Positions 1-5,311 of a stretch of DNA of 6,151 bases are shown one piece after another. The position numbers and the translations under genes were made by a program. The notes below the pieces were generated by a model that was not told the origin of the DNA, ran no database searches, and saw only the letters and a program-made list of their open reading frames with translations. The stretch spans positions 1 through 6,151 of the forward strand of contig JAFTRB010000051.1 of assembly GCA_017462445.1 (NCBI GenBank). Reading direction: 5' to 3'. Position 1 is the stretch's first letter; every line of letters starts with the position of its first letter. The DNA is from Clostridia bacterium (GTDB lineage Bacteria; Bacillota_A; Clostridia; Oscillospirales; CAG-272).

Positions 1-10
1 TAAAAAAGAA

Positions 11-27
11 GAAATTCGTAGAATTTC
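11..27. repeat. Short perfect palindrome (7-bp arms)
   Basis: GAAATTC at 11-17 and GAATTTC at 21-27 are perfect reverse complements separated by GTA. The element lies in AT-rich non-coding DNA left of the terminator hairpin. It could be a weak hairpin in the 3' region of a gene ending off the left edge, or a protein-binding dyad. With AT-rich 7-bp arms, chance occurrence is also possible. The sequence shows no function. Confidence 0.5.
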
Positions 28-33
28 AACCTT

Positions 34-63
34 AGAAAACTAATAATAAGAAAACTAAAAATA
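34..63. repeat. 15-bp tandem duplication, AT-rich
   Basis: AGAAAACTAATAATA (34-48) is followed directly by AGAAAACTAAAAATA (49-63), matching at 14 of 15 positions. This looks like a small slippage or duplication product in non-coding DNA just before the terminator hairpin. Reading in from the right, it is also the A/T-rich stretch that a minus-strand transcript would enter after the hairpin. No other role is evident. Confidence 0.6.
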
Positions 64-72
64 TAAAATTTT

Positions 73-112
73 GAGCGAAGATGCCGCGTTTTTCGACATC
101 TTCGCTCTTTTT
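73..112. terminator. Intrinsic terminator, probably bidirectional
   Basis: GAGCGAAGATG (73-83) pairs perfectly with CATCTTCGCTC (97-107), giving an 11-bp stem with a 13-nt intervening loop. After a C-A mismatch, two more pairs inside the loop are possible. On the plus strand the stem is followed at once by TTTTT (108-112), a classic terminator for a gene ending left of the window. On the minus strand it is followed by AAAATTTTATATTTTT, a weaker but usable U-rich tail. It lies about 50 nt past the stop of the minus-strand glycosidase gene and is the only candidate terminator for it. No gene is visible between 1 and 159 apart from this and the two repeats. Confidence 0.8.
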
Positions 113-159
113 CGGTTATGCCTAAATGAAGCAGCCCCTTTTGAATTGAAAAATAGAGA

Positions 160-2121
160 TTACTTTGTCAGGAACCAGACCGCCATCTTGCTCTTCTCGT
201 CAAAGGTCTTTCCGGCGGAGGAGTAGTCGCAGAGGTGTATGCGCCTTCCGTTAGTAAGCGGAGCCGTTACCTCAAGAATAGTGTCAAAGGGTGCTTTAGT
301 CTTATCGGCAAGCTCCACATCAACATATCCGTCGGGATTTACCGCAAGGTCGATAGGCTTATCAACCGAGTAGCCAAGCCTGTTCTCCTGTGCAAGCATA
401 ATCGGGCCACGGCGAAGCGCAATATGCTTGTGAGCTAATTCATCCTCTCTGTCAAAGCAGGGGACAATGAAGTTCTGCCCCCAGGCAACCTTGTTCATAA
501 GCACCTGCGAGCCGTAGGAAATAGGAAGAATTGCCTGGGTGCGCATATCCAGGGTAAGGGTGACGGTGTCGCCGTTCTCCCATTCGCGACAGATGCAGGT
601 ATATCCCTCTGTAACCTTTACCTTTTTGCCGTTAATTTTAACACGGGTGGCTGTTGACCAGGCAGGAATTCTTAATTTTAGTGTAAACGATTCTTTGCAC
701 TCAACCCCGAGAATCATTTTTACCTCGCCGTCCCTTGGATATTCGGTCTCGGTGGTGATAGTAAGGGGCTTTCCGCTTGGCGTTGAGGTTGCAACAGAGC
801 CGTTTATGTAGAGGTTCAGCGCAATTCCGTCCTCTGTCGAAAGAACGGAGAGCTTAGGCACAAGTCCAATTCCCGCAGCTCCGATACAAGCGCAGCAGCC
901 GTAATAATGATTGTCGCTCATAAGCTTAAGACCGCCAATGCCGTTTCCGCGTGTGCCTGCTGTAAGCGGACTATAAGAATCGAAGGGCAATGGCTCAAGT
1001 ACCCAGTCGGGATGCTGCTTTGCGATGGTAGGCTCTATTACCTTGTCGGTGTTTATAGCGCCCAAGTATGCGTTATAGAAGGATATCTCAAAGGCGTCAA
1101 CATATCTTGTATCGGCGGTAAGCAGGTGAAGCTGATAGAAGAACTTCATCAGAGTAACGGTAACGCAGGTCTCCTGCATAATAATTCCGTTGTTAGTGTT
1201 AGCCTGCCTTACAGTGGAATGGTCGAACAGCTCGTGGGTACAGCCACAGCAGCCAATAACCGTGAAGTCGGTTTCAAGGATTCGGTTTGCAAAGTTAATA
1301 AGCGCCTGCTTATACCATTCAACCCCGGTAACGCGGTAAAGCTCCAGCAGTCCCTCAAAGCAGGATGTTACCTCATACGCCTTTGTAACAGGGTACTGAT
1401 AGGGGGCAAGCCCGTCCTCGTATGCCAGGCGGAAGAGGTTTTCCACATCTGCCCCGCCGACCGATGCAATGTAATTGGAGTAGTCAAGATATCTTTGGTC
1501 ATTTGTCAATGAGTACAGGCGTACGAATGGCTCGAGAATAGAGCAGGCATTAGCGCCTCTCCAGTGGCGTGTGCAGGAGGCAATAGGTCTTTTGCCCTCC
1601 TCCTTCGGCCCAACTCTCTCCATTATGTAGTCCGCCTGGCGGCGCATAGACTCGATTATCTTTTGCTTGAAGCTCTCATCGACGCAGATTTCAAGATAAT
1701 ACTGCATTCCAAGCATTACATACTTGCGCGCCCAGATATCCCACGCGTCAAACTCGTGGCTTCTGGCATAGGTGCTTATTCTTCCGTCATCATCTGCGCT
1801 GTCAATCATATCGCTTACGGTAGCTGTAAGAATGGAATACAGCTCCGGATTTTTTGTGTAGGAATATACGAAGCAGGCGCCGCGCATCATCTTGCCCCAG
1901 TATTCGCCTCTCCAGCCGCCCTCGGCATCTGCATCCTCCTCGCGGAACTGCTCTACAAATCTGCGCCAGAGGCTGGGTGTCATGAGCTGAAACTCTTCAA
2001 TATAGCGGAAGGCCTTGTCCACAAAGCCAAGATAGTTGTACTCGTTGGCATAGTCCGCAAAATGGAGGTCGGTTTGCAGCCTTCTTGCATTAACAGGATT
2101 GTTTTCGTAAAGATTTCTCAT
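160..2121 (-). CDS. DUF1680/GH127-type glycosidase, probable beta-L-arabinofuranosidase
   Basis: This 653-residue protein without a signal peptide is probably a cytoplasmic exo-glycosidase releasing terminal beta-L-arabinofuranose. An (alpha/alpha)6-barrel domain spans roughly residues 15-425 and includes the family stretch AYEVTSCFEGLLELYRVTG (248-266). Beta-sandwich modules follow, with the DUF1680 hallmarks YPRDGEV (461-467), LRIPAW (483-488) and REWENGDTV (512-520). In the characterised GH127 enzyme HypBA1 of Bifidobacterium longum, zinc is bound by Glu338, Cys340, Cys417 and Cys418, with Cys417 the nucleophile. The apparent equivalents are E317, C319, C409 and C410. HE at 296-297 is a plausible site for the acid/base glutamate. 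Extra cysteines (C291, C292, C294, C412) crowd these sites. AAAGGA at 2129-2134 lies 7 nt before the ATG and supports this start. The gene is transcribed divergently from the sugar importer operon. Family is confident, exact substrate less so; related families such as GH146 remain possible. Confidence 0.9.
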   Translation of the reverse strand: MRNLYENNPVNARRLQTDLHFADYANEYNYLGFVDKAFRYIEEFQLMTPSLWRRFVEQFREEDADAEGGWRGEYWGKMMRGACFVYSYTKNPELYSILTATVSDMIDSADDDGRISTYARSHEFDAWDIWARKYVMLGMQYYLEICVDESFKQKIIESMRRQADYIMERVGPKEEGKRPIASCTRHWRGANACSILEPFVRLYSLTNDQRYLDYSNYIASVGGADVENLFRLAYEDGLAPYQYPVTKAYEVTSCFEGLLELYRVTGVEWYKQALINFANRILETDFTVIGCCGCTHELFDHSTVRQANTNNGIIMQETCVTVTLMKFFYQLHLLTADTRYVDAFEISFYNAYLGAINTDKVIEPTIAKQHPDWVLEPLPFDSYSPLTAGTRGNGIGGLKLMSDNHYYGCCACIGAAGIGLVPKLSVLSTEDGIALNLYINGSVATSTPSGKPLTITTETEYPRDGEVKMILGVECKESFTLKLRIPAWSTATRVKINGKKVKVTEGYTCICREWENGDTVTLTLDMRTQAILPISYGSQVLMNKVAWGQNFIVPCFDREDELAHKHIALRRGPIMLAQENRLGYSVDKPIDLAVNPDGYVDVELADKTKAPFDTILEVTAPLTNGRRIHLCDYSSAGKTFDEKSKMAVWFLTK

Positions 2122-2154
2122 ATCTTCATCCTTTCAATGGATTAATCTACCGTT

Positions 2155-2183
2155 AGTATAGCATTATAAGAGCTTTTTTGCAA
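2155..2183 (-). promoter_or_regulatory. Sigma-A-type promoter for the glycosidase gene
   Basis: Read on the minus strand: -35 TTGCAA (2183-2178), a 17-bp spacer, and -10 TATACT (2160-2155) preceded by TGC (2163-2161), an extended -10. Transcription would start near 2148, giving a leader of about 27 nt that holds the Shine-Dalgarno site at 2129-2134. A TATAAT lies 3 bp upstream of the chosen -10 (2168-2163) but has no good -35 at proper spacing. Assigned from consensus matching and position only. Confidence 0.7.
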
Positions 2184-2370
2184 GATGAAATGAAAAATAT
2201 AATAGGTAAAATGTTTTAATCGGATAAAAATATATGGGATTTACCCCGATGACCGCCATCCAGGTCTACAAACCGCCGTCTGAATATAACACCCCATCGG
2301 TTAATTATCGGTCGGTGGGAGCAAGCCTGTTCTATGGAGCAATCGGGATATACAATTTTTCTTATATCTA

Positions 2371-2399
2371 TTGAAACTTTTTCCAATATGTGCTATATT
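2371..2399 (+). promoter_or_regulatory. Sigma-A-type promoter for the ABC importer operon
   Basis: The -35 is TTGAAA (2371-2376), followed by a 17-bp spacer and -10 TATATT (2394-2399). TGC directly before the -10 (2391-2393) makes it an extended -10. The start point would be near 2406, leaving a short leader before the ATG at 2431. This reading shows that the TTG at 2371, which opens a longer in-frame reading frame, is a -35 box and not a start codon. An imperfect dyad, TTG-A-AA...TT-C-CAA (2371-2386), overlaps the -35 and could be an operator, but the match is weak. Confidence 0.75.
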
Positions 2400-2418
2400 A
2401 ATTATGAAAAATATTTTT

Positions 2419-2425
2419 AAGGGGG
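2419..2425 (+). promoter_or_regulatory. Ribosome-binding site deciding the ATPase start
   Basis: AAGGGGG at 2419-2425 sits 5 nt before the ATG at 2431. It is the only Shine-Dalgarno match near any candidate start of this reading frame. The more upstream in-frame starts (TTG 2371, ATG 2404) lack one and lie in or at the promoter and predicted transcription start. Confidence 0.8.
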
Positions 2426-2430
2426 ACAGT

Positions 2431-3540
2431 ATGAAGATACTACTAGAACACCTGACAAAAAGATTTCCCAACCGTAAAAAGGGGGCGGAGGATGTTATTG
2501 CCGTTTCGGACTTCAACTTTGAAATTCCGGATGGCGCGTTAGTTGCCCTTCTTGGGCCGTCAGGCTGTGGAAAAAGCACGACCCTCAACCTGATAAGCGG
2601 GCTTCTTGCGCCCACCGAGGGGCGCATCTGTTTTGGCGAGGATGAGGTAACTGCCACTCCGGTTGAAAAGCGCGGTGTCGGTATGGTATTCCAGAATTAC
2701 GCTCTCTATCCCCATCTGACAGTAAGGCAGAACATAACATTCCCCCTTGAAAACCTTAAGGGCGAGGAAAAGCTCTCCAAGGAGGAGATGAACAGGAGGG
2801 CAGAGGAGGTAGCAGCTCTTGTTGCCCTTGAGGAATATCTGGACCGTCGCCCCTCCGAGCTATCGGGCGGACAGCAGCAGCGAGTTGCCATTGCGCGCGC
2901 CCTTGTAAAGACGCCCAGGGTTCTTCTCCTTGACGAGCCGCTATCCAACCTTGATGCCAGGCTTCGTCTTGCTACAAGAGAGGAAATTCGTCGCATCCAG
3001 CGCAAGACCGGCGTAACCACCGTGTTTGTTACTCACGACCAGGACGAGGCGATGAGCATCTCGGATCTGATAGTGGTAATGAAGGACGGAGTGGTCCAGC
3101 AGATAGGCGAGCCTCAGTCGGTCTATGACGAGCCAAAAAACAGGTTTGTTGCCGAATTTCTCGGCACGCCCCCCATCAATATGTTCCTTGGCAGGGTAGA
3201 GGGAGGAATGCTTTACATTGGCGATGACGCTGTTCTCTCCACCGATGCCGCTGACGGAGAAGTCTATGTCGGAGTACGCCCCGAGGGCTTCGTGTTAAAG
3301 GAGCGAGGCAGGCTTTCCGCCTCACTTGGCAGAGTCGAGGTAATGGGCAGAGATATAAGCGTGCTTTGCCGAGTGTCATCATCGATAGGCGAGGATGTCC
3401 GCGCCATTATATCATCGGAGAATATAGCCGAGGCATCCGCCGCGGAGCTGTCCTTTGAGCTTAAGCCCTCCAAGACCTATATCTTTGACAAGAACACCGA
3501 GGAGCGTATAATCGCCACCCTGGCTCAGCCGGAGGGTTAA
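2431..3540 (+). CDS. Carbohydrate ABC importer ATPase, MalK/MsmX/UgpC type
   Basis: This 369-residue cytoplasmic ATPase would power a CUT1-type sugar importer by binding the coupling helices of the two permeases encoded next. All motifs are intact: Walker A GPSGCGKST (42-50), Q-loop Q88 in VFQNYALYPH, signature LSGGQQQR (144-151), Walker B VLLLDEP (164-170, catalytic E169), D-loop SNLD (172-175) and H-loop H202 in THDQDEA. A C-terminal TOBE/MalK-like regulatory region follows from about residue 240, opened by FLGTPPINMFLG (243-254) and containing GVRPEGF (281-287). That domain and the length near 370 residues separate it from shorter ABC ATPases. The ATG at 2431 is chosen because it has AAGGGGG 5 nt upstream and follows the promoter. 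It is first in the operon, 3 nt before the next gene. Class is certain. Whether it serves only this importer or several, as MsmX does in Bacillus, cannot be seen here. Confidence 0.95.
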   Translation: MKILLEHLTKRFPNRKKGAEDVIAVSDFNFEIPDGALVALLGPSGCGKSTTLNLISGLLAPTEGRICFGEDEVTATPVEKRGVGMVFQNYALYPHLTVRQNITFPLENLKGEEKLSKEEMNRRAEEVAALVALEEYLDRRPSELSGGQQQRVAIARALVKTPRVLLLDEPLSNLDARLRLATREEIRRIQRKTGVTTVFVTHDQDEAMSISDLIVVMKDGVVQQIGEPQSVYDEPKNRFVAEFLGTPPINMFLGRVEGGMLYIGDDAVLSTDAADGEVYVGVRPEGFVLKERGRLSASLGRVEVMGRDISVLCRVSSSIGEDVRAIISSENIAEASAAELSFELKPSKTYIFDKNTEERIIATLAQPEG

Positions 3541-3543
3541 AAA

Positions 3544-4434
3544 ATGGAAAAAAACAATAAAAAGGCGTGGCTCTATCTTCTGCCGGCGCTGATATTTATA
3601 GCGGTATTTCTGTTATATCCGCTGATAGATGTTTTCATCTATTCCTTCCTTGAGGAATACAACTTTGCCTCGGGTGACTATACCGGTGTCGGGCTCTTCA
3701 ACTTTGAGTATGTTCTGAAGGATCCTTACTTCCTCCAGGCGCTTGGCAACACCTTCATTTTGGTGTTCATCACCGTACCCGTGTCAACTGTTCTGGCTCT
3801 TCTTATATCCCTTGGACTCTCGTCAATCAAGGCTCTGCGCAAGCTGTTCCAGACCATCTATTTTCTTCCCTATGTAACAAACACCCTGGCTGTCGGTATG
3901 GTATTTATGATACTCTTTGCTCCTACCGAATACACGGTCGGACTTGTAAACAGTGTCATAGGCTGGTTTGGAATATCTCCCGTCGACTTTATCGGCGGTC
4001 CCTATTGGGCTAAAATGCTTGTTCTTTCCATCTACACTGTATGGGTTGTCCTCCCCTTCAAGATTCTTATTCTCACCAGCGCCCTAGCGTCGGTCAAGGA
4101 GGATTATTACAATGCAGCGAAGATAGACGGCACCTCGAAATTCCGTATCTTCTACAAAATTACTCTTCCTATGATCTCCCCGATGATATTCTACCTGGTA
4201 ATAACAGGCTTCATCGGCGCCTTCAAGGCATATTCCGATGCCGTTGCCCTCTTTGGCTCCAACCTTAATGTTGCCGAGATGAATACCGTAGTTGGATATA
4301 TATACGATATGCTCTATGGCGAGGGCGGAGGATATCCCTCCTTTGCCTCGGCGGCTGCGGTCATTCTGTTTATCATAGTTCTTACAATAACCTGTATAAA
4401 CCTGCTTGTAAGTCGCAGGCAAAAGCTTAATTGA
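3544..4434 (+). CDS. Carbohydrate ABC permease, MalF/UgpA/LacF type
   Basis: This 296-residue integral membrane protein would form one half of the sugar channel. About six hydrophobic segments are visible (roughly 9-31, 66-92, 104-126, 155-178, 210-232 and 268-290). The short N-terminus ending in a first helix with ALIFIAVFLLYP and the NTFILVF stretch (69-75) are typical of the MalF-like half of CUT1 importers. The cytoplasmic coupling (EAA) loop is YNAAKIDGTSKFRIFYKITL (189-208). It has Asn190 where Glu or Gln is most common, while the AAxxDG core is intact. The ATG lies 3 nt past the ATPase stop, and its Shine-Dalgarno site GGAGGG (3531-3536) is within the last codons of the ATPase gene, suggesting translational coupling. 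It should heterodimerise with the permease encoded next. Substrate cannot be read from the sequence. Confidence 0.93.
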   Translation: MEKNNKKAWLYLLPALIFIAVFLLYPLIDVFIYSFLEEYNFASGDYTGVGLFNFEYVLKDPYFLQALGNTFILVFITVPVSTVLALLISLGLSSIKALRKLFQTIYFLPYVTNTLAVGMVFMILFAPTEYTVGLVNSVIGWFGISPVDFIGGPYWAKMLVLSIYTVWVVLPFKILILTSALASVKEDYYNAAKIDGTSKFRIFYKITLPMISPMIFYLVITGFIGAFKAYSDAVALFGSNLNVAEMNTVVGYIYDMLYGEGGGYPSFASAAAVILFIIVLTITCINLLVSRRQKLN

Positions 4435-4447
4435 TAGGGGGGCGTGT

Positions 4448-5311
4448 ATGAATAATAACGAAAAAATCAATGGCGCCACCCTCGGTGGCAAAATCGCCTC
4501 CGGTGTAATCTATTCTTTACTTGGCTTATGGGCGCTCGCGGTGCTTTTCCCCTTCTACTATATGATTCTCACCGCCTTCAAGTCCAATGCCGAGCTGGCA
4601 GGCGAGATTATACCAAAGCTCTACGTCATCGCTCCCACATTCCAGAACTTTATTGACGCCTTTACCAAGGTTCCCCTTCTTCAGTATTTTCTCAATACCC
4701 TGATCTACACCGTTCTTACGACCGCCCTGATGCTTGTAATCATCATTCCTGCCTCCTATGCCTTTTCCAGGCTGGAGTTCCGCGGCAAGACACTGCTCTT
4801 TACCTTTATCCTTGCTCTTATGATGATTCCCTCCGAGCTTGTTGTAATCACCAACTATGTCACCATAACCGAGATGGGGCTGAAGAACACCTTCACGGGC
4901 CTCATTCTTCCCAGCGTGACAAGCATCTTCTACATTTATCTTCTGAAGGAGAATTTTGAGCAGATTCCCGACCAGCTCTACCAGGCGGCTAAGGTCGACG
5001 GCACCTCCGACTTCAAGTATATGCTGAAGGTCATGCTCCCGATATGCAAGCCTACCGTCATTACCATAACCATCTTAAAGGTTATCGAGTGCTGGAACTC
5101 CTACATCTGGCCGAGAGCTATCACCGACAGGGAGTCGCGCTATCTTGTATCCAACGGTATCCAGGCTCTGCGAGAGTCGGGCTTCGGCCGCGAAAATATC
5201 CCTGCTATGATGGCGGCGGTTGTTGCCGTATCGCTTCCGCTTATAATTCTGTTCCTCGTCTTCCGTGACAAGATTATGGAGGGCGTTGCAAGAGGAGGTA
5301 CAAAGGGATGA
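4448..5311 (+). CDS. Carbohydrate ABC permease, MalG/UgpE/AraQ type
   Basis: This 287-residue membrane protein is the second half of the sugar channel. Six hydrophobic segments are visible (about 16-41, 83-105, 114-137, 148-165, 198-216 and 255-273). Family signs include NTLIYTVLTTAL (83-94), ASYAFSRLEFRGK (102-114), the coupling loop YQAAKVDGTSDFKYMLKVML (178-197), ECWNSYIWP (214-222) and the basic tail EGVARGGTKG (278-287), typical of the MalG-like subunit. AGGGGGG (4436-4442) is 5 nt before the ATG, and the gap to the preceding stop is 13 nt. The stop overlaps the start of the next gene by 4 nt (ATGA), a classic translational-coupling arrangement. Together with the preceding permease and the ATPase it forms the membrane part of the importer. 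Confidence 0.94.
   Translation: MNNNEKINGATLGGKIASGVIYSLLGLWALAVLFPFYYMILTAFKSNAELAGEIIPKLYVIAPTFQNFIDAFTKVPLLQYFLNTLIYTVLTTALMLVIIIPASYAFSRLEFRGKTLLFTFILALMMIPSELVVITNYVTITEMGLKNTFTGLILPSVTSIFYIYLLKENFEQIPDQLYQAAKVDGTSDFKYMLKVMLPICKPTVITITILKVIECWNSYIWPRAITDRESRYLVSNGIQALRESGFGRENIPAMMAAVVAVSLPLIILFLVFRDKIMEGVARGGTKG
5293..5298 (+). promoter_or_regulatory. Ribosome-binding site for the binding-protein gene
   Basis: AGGAGG at 5293-5298 is a perfect Shine-Dalgarno core 9 nt before the ATG at 5308. It lies within the last codons of the second permease gene. It fixes the start of the following gene, which has no visible stop and is easily missed. A strong site suits a binding protein needed in excess over the membrane subunits. 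Confidence 0.8.

Larger units (their letters stand above)
2122..2430. other. Divergent intergenic region with GC-rich island
   Basis: These 309 bases separate the divergent genes. By my count, 2161-2240 and 2341-2430 are about 24% GC, while 2241-2340 is about 53% GC. The two promoters lie in the AT-rich flanks and the GC-rich block lies upstream of both, so neither main transcript should include it. Inside it are two near-copies of a 10-mer (GACCGCCATC at 2251-2260, AACCGCCGTC at 2271-2280, period 20) and two copies of ATCGGT (2296 and 2307, period 11). These periods are close to two turns and one turn of the helix, as expected of operator half-sites. No convincing gene is present: a 46-codon frame at 2234-2374 has no ribosome-binding site. 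I found no good CcpA cre site. The block may be regulatory, an interspersed repeat or a gene remnant. Confidence 0.6.

Noticed and set aside
907..2145. Two long plus-strand frames (907-1512, 201 codons; 1564-2145, 193 codons)
   Set aside because: They are antisense to the GH127-type gene, whose motifs span the same DNA. They have no family features and the second runs through the glycosidase start and its ribosome-binding site.
2234..2374. 46-codon plus-strand frame in the GC-rich intergenic island
   Set aside because: It lacks a ribosome-binding site and an evident promoter, ends within the operon's -35 box, and its translation resembles no family I recognise. It is too short to stand alone, and is kept only as part of the unexplained island.
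2371..2430. N-terminal extension of the ATPase from TTG 2371 (20 extra residues)
   Set aside because: 2371-2376 is the -35 box of a well-formed promoter and the predicted transcription start is near 2406, so the extension would not be transcribed. It has no Shine-Dalgarno site, and ABC ATPases of this class begin close to the residues encoded from 2431.
2122..2430. CcpA cre site or riboswitch between the divergent genes
   Set aside because: I saw no good match to the cre consensus. Both predicted leaders are only about 25-27 nt, too short for a known riboswitch.
2301..3473. Minus-strand frames within the ATPase gene (2301-2657, 2706-3020, 3176-3382, 3264-3473)
   Set aside because: They are low-complexity, Arg/Ser-rich shadows of an intact ABC ATPase with all catalytic motifs, and have no supporting start signals.
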